A stretch of 64,000 bases of DNA, taken from Hyphomicrobiales bacterium. Lineage in GTDB: Bacteria > Pseudomonadota > Alphaproteobacteria > Rhizobiales > Rhizobiaceae. The notes beneath the pieces are model-generated. The model did not search any database. It was given only the letters and a program-made list of their open reading frames with translations, and was not told the DNA's origin. Location of the stretch: the NCBI GenBank assembly GCA_017305835.1, contig JAFKJY010000043.1:20516-84515 (forward strand), read 5' to 3'. Of this stretch, positions 1-11,345 are shown one piece after another; the first letter of the stretch is position 1, and every line of letters starts with the position of its first letter. The translations under genes and the position numbers were made by a program.

Positions 1-14
1 TCTGGCTTGCCAAG

Positions 15-46
15 AGGTAGGACGTCCGACGTCGGACGTCCTACCT
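15..46. repeat. Perfect 32-bp palindrome
   Basis: The two 16-bp arms are exact reverse complements with no spacer (centre between 30 and 31), and three GACGTC hexamers occur at 7-bp spacing (21, 28 and 35). It lies about 130 bp beyond the last gene of the oxidase operon and is followed by a short TTT. It could be a cruciform-type terminator or a binding site; the lack of a loop and of a real T-run makes an ordinary intrinsic terminator doubtful. The rest of 1-179 shows nothing recognisable. Confidence 0.7.
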
Positions 47-179
47 TTGAAAGAATCCGGATTGGAGTCAATCGGGATTCTTGCGCGTCGAGGGGCTCCC
101 GAGGCTGAAAAACAGCGCAAAAAGGTCGAAACGGCGGTTCAGCCGGCGCGTAGGGGCGGCCGGATGGCCGGCCCGGCGG

Positions 180-431
180 TCAGCCGGCGAGCGTCAGGGC
201 GAACAGGATCGCCAGCCACAGCGCGACGGCGACGACGACCAGCCGCGGCAGCACGCCCTGCCGCGGGAGCTGCATGAACAGCACCGCGATGAGCGCCGCC
301 TTGGCGGCCGCTATGGCGAGGTTGGCGGCGGAGTTGAAGCCGCCGAGGTCGACGAAGGCGGAGGCCACCGTCAGCGCCAGCAGCGCCAGCAGGCCGACAT
401 AGGCGGCGGCGAGCCTGCGAACCTCGTTCAT
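180..431 (-). CDS. Cytochrome c oxidase subunit IV family protein
   Basis: This 83-aa protein is almost entirely hydrophobic, with three predicted membrane segments (about residues 8-26, 34-53 and 62-81). That is the size and layout of the small subunit IV found in bacterial caa3 and quinol oxidases, which helps assemble or stabilise subunit I. It is the last gene of the operon; its ATG overlaps the stop of the subunit III gene by 4 bp, so translation is probably coupled. The function rests on position and topology, because the family is poorly conserved in sequence. No Shine-Dalgarno choice is needed, since the only sensible ATG is the one in the overlap. Confidence 0.85.
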   Translation of the reverse strand: MNEVRRLAAAYVGLLALLALTVASAFVDLGGFNSAANLAIAAAKAALIAVLFMQLPRQGVLPRLVVVAVALWLAILFALTLAG

Positions 432-1066
432 CGGTGCACCAGATAGAGCAGCGGGAACAGGAAGACCCAGACGATGTCGACGAAGTGCCAGTAGAGGCCG
501 ACGGCACGCGTGCGGCGCAGGCAGGCGGCGTCCGTCGACCGGCGCCACGTCGCCAGCACAGTCGCGATCGCCGCGAGCCCGCCGATCAGGTGGGCGGCAT
601 GCAGCCCGGTCGAAGCGAAATAGAGCTCGAAGAAGAGCTGGGCGCCGCGCGGGTCGGCGCCCTCGAAGGCAAAGGGCAGGCCGAGCACGGGCGCCAGCCC
701 CTCGCGGACCTCGTCGGCATATTCGACGCCCTTGACGGCAAGGAAGGCGAGGCCGAGCAGCGCGGTCGCGGCGAGCGCCCATGCTGCGGCGCGCCGGCGG
801 CCGAGCTTCACCAGCAGGTCGGCCAGCGCCATGGCGAGGCTGCTGGTGATCAGCACCGCTGTGTTGACCGTGCCGAGAAGGAGCGAGAGGCGGCTGGACG
901 CCTCGCCGAAGCCCTCGGGATGGGCCATCCGCGCGGTCAGGTAGACGAGCATGACCGCGCCGAACAGCATCGCCTCGGAGCCGATGAAGATCCACCTGCC
1001 GAAGGCGTCGGCCTGCCGCTCGCGCTCGGCGTCGCGGAAGGCCTCGCTCTCGACCGCGCCGCTCAT
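428..1066 (-). CDS. coxC: Cytochrome c oxidase subunit III
   Basis: The 212-aa membrane protein of the heme-copper oxidase subunit III family has a short N-terminal arm and five to six membrane segments. Family signatures include [14 protein letters not shown] near residues 23-36, the [17 protein letters not shown] segment near 147-163, and [17 protein letters not shown] near the C terminus. The short form lacks the first two helices of the mitochondrial-type protein, as is usual for caa3 and bo3 enzymes. It is non-catalytic and stabilises subunit I. The ATG at 1066 overlaps the subunit I stop by 4 bp, and the gene's own stop overlaps subunit IV. Confidence 0.95.
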   Translation of the reverse strand: MSGAVESEAFRDAERERQADAFGRWIFIGSEAMLFGAVMLVYLTARMAHPEGFGEASSRLSLLLGTVNTAVLITSSLAMALADLLVKLGRRRAAAWALAATALLGLAFLAVKGVEYADEVREGLAPVLGLPFAFEGADPRGAQLFFELYFASTGLHAAHLIGGLAAIATVLATWRRSTDAACLRRTRAVGLYWHFVDIVWVFLFPLLYLVHR

Positions 1067-2676
1067 GCCCCGTCCTCGGCCAGCGGATAGCGGTAGGGCG
1101 GGCCGTCCACCACCGGCGTCTCGTCGAAATTGTGCGGCGGCGGCGGCGAGGTCGTCTTCCATTCGAGCCCGGTCGCCCGCCACGGATTGTCGGGCGCCCT
1201 GGGGCCGCGGAACAGCGACCAGCCGAGGTAGAAGAGGGGCATCAGGTAGCCGAGCGCCAGCACGACGGCGCCGGCCGACGACAATATGTGCCAGAAGGCG
1301 AATTCGGGCGGATAGGCGTGGTAGCGCCGCGGCATGCCGAGGAAACCCAGCACGTATTGCGGGAAGAAGGTGAGGTTGAAGCCGAGGAAGGTGACGATCG
1401 CGGCGATGCGCCCCCAGGTCTCGGAATACATCCGGCCGGTGATCTTGGGCCACCAGAAGTGGATGCCGGCCATGAAGGCCGTCACCATGCCGCCAACCAT
1501 GATGTAGTGGAAATGCGCGACCACGAAATAGGTGTCGTGGACGTGCACGTCGACGGCGAGCGCGGCGAGGAACAGGCCGGCCAGCCCGCCGAAGGTGAAC
1601 AGGCCGAGGAAGCCCAGCGCATAGAGCATCGAGGTCTCGAAGGTGATCTCGCCCTTGCGCAGCGTCAGGCTCCAGTTGAACACCTTGATCGCCGAGGGGA
1701 TCGCCACGCAGTAGGACAGGAAGGAGAAGACCAGCCCGGCATAGGCCGACTGGCCCGACACGAACATATGGTGGCCCCAGACGAGGAAGCCGAAAATGGC
1801 GATCGCCATGCTCGACAGCGCCACCGCCGTGTAGCCGAACAGCGGCCGCCGGCTGAAGCAGGGCAGGATCTCGGAGACCACGCCCATGCCCGGCAGGATC
1901 ATGATGTAGACGGCCGGGTGCGAGTAGAACCAGAACAAATGCTGGAACAGCAGCGGGTCGCCGCCGAGGCCGGGATCGAAGACGCCGATGCCGAAGACGC
2001 GCTCCAGCACGATCAGGATGAGCGAGGCCGCCAGCACCGGGGTCGCCAGCACCATCACCAGCGCGGTGGCGTACATCGTCCAGACGAAGATCGGCAGGCG
2101 GAACCAGGTCAGCCCCGGCGCGCGCAGCTTGTGCACGGTGACGATAAAGTTGATGCCGGTCATGATCGTCGAGAAGCCGACGATGAAGACGCCGAAGGCG
2201 GCCGCGCTGACATAGGAGTTGGAGAACATGGTCGAGAACGGCGTGTAGAAGGTCCAGCCCGTGTCGACGCCGCCGGCGATCACCGAATAGAGCGTGAAGC
2301 CGCTGCCGAAGATGAAGACGTACCAGCTCGCGAGGTTCAGCCGCGGGAAGGCGAGGTCGCGCGCGCCGATCATCAGCGGCAGCAGGAAGTTGCCCAGCGT
2401 GGCGGGGATGGACGGCACCAGGAAGAACCAGACCATGATGATGCCGTGGATGGAGAACAGCCGGTCGTAGGCGTCGTCGGAGACGAGGTCGCCGGCCGGC
2501 GTGGCGAGCTCGACGCGGATGAGCACGGCCATCGCGCCGCCGAGGAAGAAGAAGACGGTGAGCGCGACGAGGTAGAGCCAGGCGACCCGCTTGTGGTCGG
2601 TCGTCAGCAGCCAGGCGCGCGGGCCGGAGCCCTCGCCCATATAGGTCGCCGGCACGGCGCCGATCCGCTCGCTCAC
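1063..2676 (-). CDS. ctaD: Cytochrome c oxidase subunit I (A2-type, caa3)
   Basis: The 537-aa catalytic subunit reduces oxygen at a heme a3-CuB centre in the inner membrane and pumps protons. Visible ligands are H77 and H390 for heme a, H253, H302 and H303 for CuB, and H388 for heme a3; Y257 is the residue expected to cross-link to H253. Where A1-type oxidases have GHPEVY, this protein has YSHPAVY (251-257), the tyrosine-serine signature of A2-type enzymes. Twelve membrane segments are apparent. It sits between coxB and coxC with 4-bp overlaps on both sides, so the three core subunits should be made in step. Confidence 0.97.
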   Translation of the reverse strand: MSERIGAVPATYMGEGSGPRAWLLTTDHKRVAWLYLVALTVFFFLGGAMAVLIRVELATPAGDLVSDDAYDRLFSIHGIIMVWFFLVPSIPATLGNFLLPLMIGARDLAFPRLNLASWYVFIFGSGFTLYSVIAGGVDTGWTFYTPFSTMFSNSYVSAAAFGVFIVGFSTIMTGINFIVTVHKLRAPGLTWFRLPIFVWTMYATALVMVLATPVLAASLILIVLERVFGIGVFDPGLGGDPLLFQHLFWFYSHPAVYIMILPGMGVVSEILPCFSRRPLFGYTAVALSSMAIAIFGFLVWGHHMFVSGQSAYAGLVFSFLSYCVAIPSAIKVFNWSLTLRKGEITFETSMLYALGFLGLFTFGGLAGLFLAALAVDVHVHDTYFVVAHFHYIMVGGMVTAFMAGIHFWWPKITGRMYSETWGRIAAIVTFLGFNLTFFPQYVLGFLGMPRRYHAYPPEFAFWHILSSAGAVVLALGYLMPLFYLGWSLFRGPRAPDNPWRATGLEWKTTSPPPPHNFDETPVVDGPPYRYPLAEDGA

Positions 2677-3617
2677 GGGGAGGCCTCCTTCGGCGAAAGG
2701 GATTTCAGGTAGGAGAGGAGCATCTGCAGCTCGCCCTCGTCGACGAGGCCGTCGAAGCTCGGCATGACCGGCTCGTAGCCGGCCGCGACCTCGCGCGCGG
2801 GCTGCAGGATGGAATCGCGCAGGTAGCGCTCGTCAGCCATCACCGTCTGGCTGTTGGCGAGCGCGACGGGCCGGCCGTAGACGCCGTGCAGGTCGGGCGC
2901 GCGCACGGCGGTCGAGTTCTCGTGGCAGCCGGAGCAGCCGAGCGCGCGGAACAGCTTTTCGCCCTGCTGCGCCAGCGTATCGCCGCTGCCCTGCCGCTCC
3001 AGCCATGCAGCGTAGTCCTCCGGCTGCATGGCGACGACCCAGCCGACCATGCCGGAATGCTCGGTGCCGCAATATTCGGCGCAGAAGAGGTGGAAGCGGC
3101 CGGGCTCGGTGGCGGTGAACCAGACATGGGTCGTGCGGCCGGGCACGGCGTCCTGCTTCACCCGGAAGGCGGGCACGAAGAAGGAGTGGATGACGTCCTG
3201 CGAGGCGAGCGAGACGACCACGGCGCGGCCGACCGGCACGTGCAGCTCGTCGATCTCGCGCTGGCCGCCGGGATGGCGGAACTGCCACATCCACTGCTTG
3301 CCGAGCCCGGCGATCTCGATGGCGTCGGCCGGCGGGTGCTCGCGTCCCATGAACAGGACCGCGCCCCAGGCGAAGATGGCGAAGGCGACGACCAGCGTCG
3401 CGGTGGTCCAGGCGATCTCCAGCGGCGCGCTGCGGGAACGCTCGCCGGAGCGGTCGGCCGGCGAGCCGGCGCGGTACTTGACCGAATAGCCGATGACGAG
3501 CGCGCTCAGGAAGATGCCGAGCGCGAAGGTGAAGGCGAGCAGCGCGTAGAACAGATGGTCTACGCCGGGCGCAAGCGAAGAAGCCTGCTCGGGCGCGAAG
3601 GGGATGCCGAAGCTCAT
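2673..3617 (-). CDS. coxB: Cytochrome c oxidase subunit II with fused cytochrome c domain
   Basis: The 314-aa protein has two N-terminal membrane helices (about 22-46 and 70-91) and a periplasmic cupredoxin domain with the dinuclear CuA site: H144, C179, E181, C183, H187 and M190. A C-terminal cytochrome c domain follows, with heme motif CSGCH at 228-232 and a likely axial methionine at 285. The fusion defines a caa3 oxidase, which takes electrons through its own heme c. This suits direct docking with Alternative Complex III encoded upstream. There is no lipobox. The ATG at 3617 overlaps the SCO gene by 4 bp. Confidence 0.97.
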   Translation of the reverse strand: MSFGIPFAPEQASSLAPGVDHLFYALLAFTFALGIFLSALVIGYSVKYRAGSPADRSGERSRSAPLEIAWTTATLVVAFAIFAWGAVLFMGREHPPADAIEIAGLGKQWMWQFRHPGGQREIDELHVPVGRAVVVSLASQDVIHSFFVPAFRVKQDAVPGRTTHVWFTATEPGRFHLFCAEYCGTEHSGMVGWVVAMQPEDYAAWLERQGSGDTLAQQGEKLFRALGCSGCHENSTAVRAPDLHGVYGRPVALANSQTVMADERYLRDSILQPAREVAAGYEPVMPSFDGLVDEGELQMLLSYLKSLSPKEASP

Positions 3618-4360
3618 GCGCGCCTCCGCCATGCGAACAGGGCGACCGCGCCGCCGAGCAACAGCACGGTGACGAGGCCGCCGGCGCGCAGCCCGGCCCA
3701 GACGGCCGGGGTGTACTGGCCCTTGGTCGGGTCGAAGCCGGCGCAGAGCAGGAAGACGTGATCGGCGATCGAGCCGAGCCGGCCGGCCGAGGCCTCGACC
3801 AGCGCCAGCCGCAGGTCGCGCGGCTCGAAGGAGAGTGCCGGCAGCACCTGCGCGATGCGGCCCTGCGGCGTCAGCGCCAGCACGGCGATCGGGTGGACAT
3901 ATTGCCGGATGCGGTCGCGCCGGTCGAATGCGATGCCGGCCTGCGCGGCGAGCCTGGCGCCGTCCGTGCCGGTCAGGAAGCGCCATGCCGAGAGGCCGGA
4001 TGCGTCGGTGAAGCGCAGCAGCTCCTCCTTCTTTGCCCGCGCGTCGGCAGGCGTCTCGGTCTCGTCGATCGAGACGAACAGGGCGCGATAGGCGTCCGCT
4101 TCGAGCCCCGACGCGCGCAGGCCGGCAGCGGCCGCCTGCTGCGTCACGCCGCACAGATTGGGGCACCTGTCGTAGCCGAAGACGACCAGCGCCGGCCTTC
4201 CCTCCAGCGCCTCGGCGAGCGTCAGGTTCCGGCCGTCGGCATCGGTCAGCCGCGCCGAAAGGTCGAGCTGCGCGCCGATCCGCGGCGCGAAGGCCGGGCG
4301 CTCCACCGCGGCATGGGCGGGCGGCGCGATCAGCAGCAGCAGGCAGAGCAGCGCGATCAT
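3614..4360 (-). CDS. SCO1/SenC family copper chaperone
   Basis: The 248-aa protein begins with a signal peptide or anchor (residues 1-18) and carries a thioredoxin-like SCO domain with the copper ligands C66 and C70 (CPNLC) and H156 (YVHP). SCO proteins deliver copper to, or reduce, the CuA site of oxidase subunit II, whose gene comes next with a 4-bp overlap. Unusually, a second hydrophobic stretch at about 226-243 followed by WRRRA gives it a C-terminal membrane anchor, so it may be held at both ends or only at the C terminus. The ATG at 4360 overlaps the preceding gene. Confidence 0.92.
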   Translation of the reverse strand: MIALLCLLLLIAPPAHAAVERPAFAPRIGAQLDLSARLTDADGRNLTLAEALEGRPALVVFGYDRCPNLCGVTQQAAAAGLRASGLEADAYRALFVSIDETETPADARAKKEELLRFTDASGLSAWRFLTGTDGARLAAQAGIAFDRRDRIRQYVHPIAVLALTPQGRIAQVLPALSFEPRDLRLALVEASAGRLGSIADHVFLLCAGFDPTKGQYTPAVWAGLRAGGLVTVLLLGGAVALFAWRRRA

Positions 4361-4824
4361 CGGCCCGCCTCCCCGCCCGATCCGGCCTGCCGGCAGGCCT
4401 CGGCCTGCGGGGCGCGCGGCACGGCGTCGAGCAGCAGCCCGCATCCGCCGGCCTGCGTCGTTGGGGCCGCCTGCGCCTCGCCGCGCCAGTCGGGCAGGCC
4501 GCGCTCGGCGACGATGCGCATGGCGTCCTCGATCGGGATGCGGGCGATACCGGCGGCCCTGTTCTGCCAGCCGAGCGTCTCCAGCTCCGCCTGCTTGCGG
4601 CGCCGGTAGGCGGCGAGATCCTCGCGCGGCTGCGCCTGCAGCGCGGGCGAAGCCGCATTCGGCCGGCCGGCGGCGCCCGGCGCTGGCCAGCGCGGCCGCG
4701 CGTCGAAGACCGCGCCCAGCACCAGCAGGGTGAGCGCGAGGAAGACGACGAGCGCGGCGGCGAAGCCGAGCAGCCATGCCGGCCAGACGTCGCGCGTCTC
4801 GGGCGTGCGGCGCGCCTCAGACAT
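4357..4824 (-). CDS. Uncharacterised membrane-anchored protein of the ACIII-caa3 operon
   Basis: This 155-aa protein has one strong membrane helix (about residues 17-39), a proline/alanine-rich linker and a charged region around 65-115. Its C-terminal tail has a GGCG motif and a second cysteine 17 residues later (about 127 and 144). I recognise no family. It overlaps actF by 8 bp upstream and the SCO gene by 4 bp downstream, so it is surely expressed with the oxidase genes. A role in assembling or bridging ACIII and caa3, or in copper or heme delivery through the two cysteines, is inference only. Confidence 0.8.
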   Translation of the reverse strand: MSEARRTPETRDVWPAWLLGFAAALVVFLALTLLVLGAVFDARPRWPAPGAAGRPNAASPALQAQPREDLAAYRRRKQAELETLGWQNRAAGIARIPIEDAMRIVAERGLPDWRGEAQAAPTTQAGGCGLLLDAVPRAPQAEACRQAGSGGEAGR

Positions 4825-5962
4825 GGCGCCCCCTCGCCCGCCAGCGCGCGAGCCGGCGGTCGTCCGCGAGCACGAACAGCAACAGCGCCGCCCACAGCCC
4901 GCCGGCGCCGAGCACCGCGGCGAAGTCGAAGGGCAGCGCCGTCGGCATGTCCGGCACGAGCGGCGGGCGCACACGCCACCAGACGTCGAGGAAATGGCCG
5001 GCGAGCACGGCGACGCCGAGCCACAGGAAGCCGTGCGGGCTGCGCTTGACCGGCCGCGCGAGGAAACCGGCGGCGGGCAGTGCGAAGTGGAGCGCCACCA
5101 TCAGCCACATCACCGCGAGCCAGCCGCCCTGCCCGCGCAGCATGTACCAGTGGATCTCGCGCGGCAGGTCGGCCGCCCAGACGATGAGCCACTGCATGAA
5201 GGCGAGATAGGCCCACATCGCCACGAAGCCGAACTGCATGTTGGCGACGTCCTCGCCGAGCGTGGCGTCCTCGCCGCCGCCGGGCAGGCCCTCGACCGGC
5301 ACGGCAAGCGCGAGCAGGACCATGGCCAGAGCGCAGGCGCCGGCCACTTCGCCGGCCGCCTCCAGCATGGCGTAGATCGTCGAATGGAACTCGGGCTCCA
5401 GCGACATCATCCAGTCGATCGACAGCACGGTGACGGCGAGCGCGTGGACGACCAGGCCGAGCGCGGCGGTGCGGCGTTCGCGTGCTGCCGTTGCCGCGTC
5501 ACCCGCATCGCCCGCCGGCCGCCAGCCCAGCACCGCCCATGCCAGCGCCAGCCAGACCGCCGCGCAGGCGACGAAGCGCAGCGCCAGCCATGGCGGGGCG
5601 AGCCATACGAGCTTGTGGCGGACCGCCTCCGGCAGCGTGGCCGGGTCGACGCCCGCCCACGGGAAGACGAGGTGGGTGCCGGCCAGCACCGGCAGCAGCA
5701 GGAAGAGCGGCAGCGGCAGCGTCGCGACGATCGCCCGCAGCGGCCCGCGCAGCGCCGCGCCCCAGCGGCCGCCGGTGAGCCGATGGACCATCAGCAGCGT
5801 CAGCGCGCCGAGCGGCAGGCCGAGCAGGAACAGCGCCGCGGCGAGCAGGCCCGCCAGCGCCTGCGCCATCGAAGCGAATGTCAGCGCCACCAGCGCAGCG
5901 AGGCCGACGAGCCCGGCGGCCAGCGCGGGCAGAACGAGGCGATCGGGGGCGAAGCGCGTCAT
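4817..5962 (-). CDS. actF: Alternative Complex III quinol-binding membrane subunit ActF
   Basis: The 381-aa polytopic protein has about ten membrane segments and is related to NrfD/ActC, as expected for the second quinone-oxidoreductase membrane subunit of ACIII. Recognisable features are the IDWMMSLEPEFHSTIYAM segment near the middle and the conserved ending W-x-L-x-x-D-D-R. It sits after actE in the canonical actABCDEF order and overlaps it by 4 bp (ATGA at 5959-5962). The assignment rests on order, topology and this conserved segment. The subunit is thought to take part in proton translocation together with ActC. Confidence 0.9.
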   Translation of the reverse strand: MTRFAPDRLVLPALAAGLVGLAALVALTFASMAQALAGLLAAALFLLGLPLGALTLLMVHRLTGGRWGAALRGPLRAIVATLPLPLFLLLPVLAGTHLVFPWAGVDPATLPEAVRHKLVWLAPPWLALRFVACAAVWLALAWAVLGWRPAGDAGDAATAARERRTAALGLVVHALAVTVLSIDWMMSLEPEFHSTIYAMLEAAGEVAGACALAMVLLALAVPVEGLPGGGEDATLGEDVANMQFGFVAMWAYLAFMQWLIVWAADLPREIHWYMLRGQGGWLAVMWLMVALHFALPAAGFLARPVKRSPHGFLWLGVAVLAGHFLDVWWRVRPPLVPDMPTALPFDFAAVLGAGGLWAALLLFVLADDRRLARWRARGRHV

Positions 5963-6501
5963 CCGCCTGCCTCCCCGTCGAGCCGCGCCCTGAGCTGCGC
6001 CGGCAGCTCGGCCACCGGCGCGTTGCGCGCATATTGCAGCGCCCGCACATAGGCGACGATCGCCCAGCGGTCGGCCGGCGGCACCCGCGCGGCATAGGAA
6101 TACATGGCGCCGTAGCCGTCGGTGATGACGTCGTAGATGTGTCGGTCGCTCGCCGCCCGCAGCGCCGGCTGGTGATAGGTGGGCGGCGCCGGGAAGCCGC
6201 GCTCGACGACGATGCCGTCACCGTCGCCGGCGACGCTGTGGCAGGGCGCGCAGAAGATGTCGAAGCGCTCGCGCCCGCGCTGCAGCAGCTTCATCGTCAC
6301 CGGAAAGGGCATCGCCGTGGGGGTGGCGGAAAGGTCGGCGTCGCGCGCGACCGTGCCGGCGACCGGCGTGCGCGCCGACATGCCGTCGGGAAATTCGGAC
6401 GAGGCTTCGAGCGGGTCATAGCGCGGCTGGTCGGCCATCTTCTGGTCGCAGCCCGCGAGCGCGGCGACAAGCAGGACGAGCGCGAGGCGACGGCCAGTCA
6501 C
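5959..6501 (-). CDS. actE: Alternative Complex III monoheme cytochrome c lipoprotein ActE
   Basis: A GTG start at 6501 overlaps the actD stop (GTGA) and gives a 180-aa protein with a lipoprotein signal and lipobox LAGC (C18). The mature part is a monoheme cytochrome c with CAPCH at 84-88 and the MYSYAARVPPADRW motif near 133-147 seen in this family. ActE is the probable exit point for electrons from ACIII to the oxidase. Longer starts upstream would bury the signal peptide behind an arginine-rich shadow translation, so GTG is preferred. Lipidation should anchor it on the periplasmic face. Confidence 0.92.
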   Translation of the reverse strand: MTGRRLALVLLVAALAGCDQKMADQPRYDPLEASSEFPDGMSARTPVAGTVARDADLSATPTAMPFPVTMKLLQRGRERFDIFCAPCHSVAGDGDGIVVERGFPAPPTYHQPALRAASDRHIYDVITDGYGAMYSYAARVPPADRWAIVAYVRALQYARNAPVAELPAQLRARLDGEAGG

Positions 6502-7021
6502 AGCACGGTCTCCTCGATTTCCGTTGCACCGAGGCCGCGGAGCTGCCTCTTCGTCACGCCCTTGCGGAACCTGGGATCGGCGGCCTCGACCAGCAGGCAG
6601 AAGCGGCCGCCATGGGCGAAGGTGAAGCCGGGCGCGCCGAAGACAGGGTGGTAATATTGCGGCAGGCGGTTGGCGGCGAGCATGCCGACGAAGCCGGCGA
6701 GGGCCGCGCCAAGTATGCCGCACTCGAAGGCGATGACGACGAAGGCCGGCCAGGAATGCAGCGGCCGGCCGCCGACATTGACCGGATAGTCGACCTCGAC
6801 CGAGTAGAGCACCAGCGCATACGCGGCGAGCGCGCCGAGGATCGCGCCGGCGAGGATCACGCGGCCCATGCGCGTCGGCCGCATGCCGAGGATGTCGGCC
6901 AGCCCCTCCACCGGATAGGGCGAGAAGGCGTCGAGCCGGCTGTAACCCTTCCCGCGCATGGCGCGTGCGGCCTCGCTCAGCGCGCCGGCGTCGGCGAAAT
7001 AGGCGATGACGCCGTGCGCGC

Positions 7022-7025
<4 letters not shown>
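6498..7025 (-). CDS. actD: Alternative Complex III membrane subunit ActD (DUF3341)
   Basis: The 175-aa protein has a soluble N-terminal half with an alpha/beta fold (GVIAYFADAGAL, then FSPYPVEGL), two membrane helices at about 56-76 and 94-117, and a short C-terminal domain. The PYPVEGL and YYHPVF motifs are typical of DUF3341/ActD. It carries no cofactor and is a structural part of ACIII next to ActC and ActF. The ATG at 7025 overlaps actC by 4 bp and its stop overlaps actE by 4 bp, so the order and coupling follow the standard act operon. Confidence 0.93.
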
Positions 7026-8381
<1,356 letters not shown>

Positions 8382-8389
<8 letters not shown>

Positions 8390-11345
8390 GCCCGCCCTCC
8401 TCGGTCTTGCCGTCATCTCCCACCGGATTGACGATACGGGCGAGATAGGTGGTACGCGGGCGCGTGTTCAGCTCCTCCAGCAGCGCGTAGTTGTGCGGCG
8501 CGGCCTTCTCCGCCGCGACGCGCGAGGCCGGATCGTTCAGATTGCCGAAGGTGATCGCCCGCGCCGGGCAGGACTGCTGGCAGGCGGTGACCACCTCGCC
8601 GTCGGCGATTTCGCGGTTGGCGATCTGCGCCGCGATCCGCGCCGCGCTGATGCGCTGGACGCAGTAGGTGCATTTCTCCATCACGCCGCGCGAGCGGACC
8701 GAGACGTTCGGGTTGTTGGCGGCGGCCTCCAGCCCCGGCGCGTCGAAGTCCTGGTGCTCGACGAAGTTGAAGCGGCGCACCTTGTAGGGGCAGTTCTGCG
8801 AGCAGTAGCGGGTGCCGATGCAGCGGTTGTAGACCTGCGCGTTGAGCCCGTCATGGGTGTGCACGGTCGCGTTGACCGGGCAGACCACCTCGCAGGGCGC
8901 CTGCTCGCAATGCATGCAGGGCACGGGCTGGAAATGCGTGTCCGGCGCGTCGGGCGGGCCTTCATAGTAGCGGTCGACGCGCAGCCAGTGCATCTCGCGG
9001 CCGCGCTCGCATTCGTCCGGCCCGACGGTCGGGATGTTGTTCTCGGCCTGGCAGGCCGACACGCAGGCCATGCAGCCGATGCAGGCCGTCTGGTCGATCA
9101 CCATGCCCCAGGCTTCGTGCGGATAGTCCCATCGCGGATAGAGCGTGTCGTCCGGCGCGGGCGGGCTGCCATGCGCGAAATCCGGCTTTTCGCGGAAGCC
9201 TGCGAGGCTCGCGTGCCGCACGATGTCCCGGCCTTCCATCGACTGATGGTGCTGGGTGGTCAGCACGCGCTGCACCGGCTCGCGCAAAGCGAGGCGCGCG
9301 CCGGTCGCGATCCATGGCGCGGCCGAGCCGCGCAGGCGGAAGGCGTCGTAGCCGGCGGCCATGCGCGCCACCGCGCCGGCCTCGGCCCGGCCGTGACCGA
9401 GCGTCAGCGTCACTGTGCCATCGGGATGGCCCGGCGCGATCCAGACCGGCGCCTCGATCGTCCGCCCGTCGAGCGCGATCTCCAGCATCTGCCCCGGCTC
9501 GGCCCGCAGCCGCGCGGCGAGTGCGGGCGAGACGAGCACGGCGTTGCCCCAGACGAGCTTGGTCAGCGGTCGCGGCAGTTCCTGCAGCAGGGCCGAATTG
9601 GCGTGGCGCCCGTCGCGCAGCCAGGGGTCGGGGACGAAGCGGATGTCGATGTCCTCGCCTTCCCCCGGCGCCGGCGCTCCGTCGCCGACGGACGGAACGG
9701 AAGCGGCAGGAATGTCGACCGGCGCGGCGGCCGTGCCCTTGACGACGCCGGCGCGCAGGGCCTCTCCCCACGCAGGGTCGTCCAGCGCATCGCGCCAGGT
9801 CGCGCGCACCAGCGCCAACGCATCGGGCGTCACGTCCCCGGCGAGCGCGGCGAGCACCTCGTGCGCCGTGCGGCCCTGGTGGAGCGGCGCGATCAGCGGC
9901 TGCACGATCGAGGCGGTGCCGTCATGCCCGCGAACATCGCTCCAGCTCTCAAGCTCGTGGGCGGCCGGGATATGCCAGTGGGCACGCCGCCCGGTCTCGT
10001 CGACATAAGCGCCGTGATGGACCAGCTCGCGCAGCCGGCCGAAGGCGGCGGCGACGTCGAGGTCTGCCGGGGCGGTGTGGAGCGGGTTGGCGCCGAGGAC
10101 CAGCAGCGTCGTCACCTCGCCGACGCCGATCGCCGCCACCAGCGCGTCGAGTCCGCCGTCGGCGGCAAGCGCGTCGGACGGCTCGATGAGGGCCAGCGAC
10201 CGGCCGAGAGCGCCGAGCCGCGCGTTGATCGCCAGCGCCGCCCGGTGCACCCTGGCCGGCTGATGGTCGCCCGCGAGCACCAGCCCGGCCGGGCCGGCCG
10301 CGACCAGATCGGCCGCAGCGGCGGCGATCCAGCCCTCTCCCGCCTCGGGCCTGCCGACCGCCGTCAGCGTCTCCACCGCGGCCGCGAGCTCCGCCGCCAG
10401 CGCGCCGACGCGGCTCGGCCGCAGCGCGAGGCGATGGTCGGCGGCGGCGCCCGTCAGCGTCGGCGTCGACTCGGCGGCATAAAGCCGGCTCATGCCATCG
10501 CGCGGGCCGCGCACGCGTCGGCGGTCGGCGAAGACGCGCGCATGAGCGAGGCGACCGGGTCCTTCGGCGAGGAAATCCGCGTCGAGGCTGACGATCGCGT
10601 CGGCGCGGTCGAGCCGCGGAAGCGGGGCGAGCGCGCGGCCGAAGGCGGCCTGCGTCGCCTCCGCGAGGCCGGTGGCCGCGAGCGGGTCGTGGCGGTAGAG
10701 GCGCAGCAGCGGCCAGGCCGCGCGCAACGCCACGAGCTGGCGTTCCAGCGTCGGCGAGGCGACGGGATCGAGCAGGATCGCCGCGCCGCGCCCGCGCGTC
10801 CGTTCCAGCTCGTCGCGCAGGGCGTGCGCATGGTCGAGGAAGGCGGCCCAGCTCGCCGGCTCGCCGGCCTTCAGCGGCGTGCGCGAGCGCTCGGGATCGA
10901 ACAGCTCCAGCACCGCCGCCTGCATGACCGCGTCGGTGGCGCCGAGCGAGGAGGGATGGTCGGGATTGCCCTCGACCTTGGTCGGCCGGCCCTCATGGCT
11001 CTCGACGACCGCGCCGATGCCATAAGCGCCGCTGCGCAGCGCGGTGGCGTAAAAGAGCGGCCGGCCGGGCACGACGTTCTCCGGCTGGCGGACATAGGGC
11101 ACGATCTCTTGAGCCGGCGTGCAGGCGGCCAGCCCGCCGAGCGCGAGGCTGGCGCCCATCAGCTTCAGCAGGGTGCGGCGGTCGACGCCGGCCGCGAGGC
11201 GGCGGTGGAAGGCGGGGAACTCGGTCTCGACGAAGCGGCGCAGCTCCTCACTGCCGGCCAGCTCGTCGAGGCTGCGCCACGGCCCGCGCGCGAAGGCGGA
11301 ACGGGGCGGCGCTGCGGGCGTCCTATCGTCAACGGTGGCAGACAT
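8382..11345 (-). CDS. actB: Alternative Complex III iron-sulfur subunit ActB
   Basis: The 987-aa protein starts with a Tat-like signal (DRRTLLKLMGASLALGG, about residues 55-71). A domain related to molybdopterin oxidoreductases follows; in ACIII this domain binds no molybdenum. The C-terminal ferredoxin-like domain (about 740-930) has four cysteine groups, including CIGCMAC, CMHCEQAPCEVVCP, CIGTRYCSQNCP and CTYCVQRI with CQQSCP. These match the three 4Fe-4S and one 3Fe-4S clusters known for ActB. It receives electrons from quinol at ActC and passes them to the ActA/ActE hemes. It overlaps actA by 17 bp and actC by 8 bp. Confidence 0.95.
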
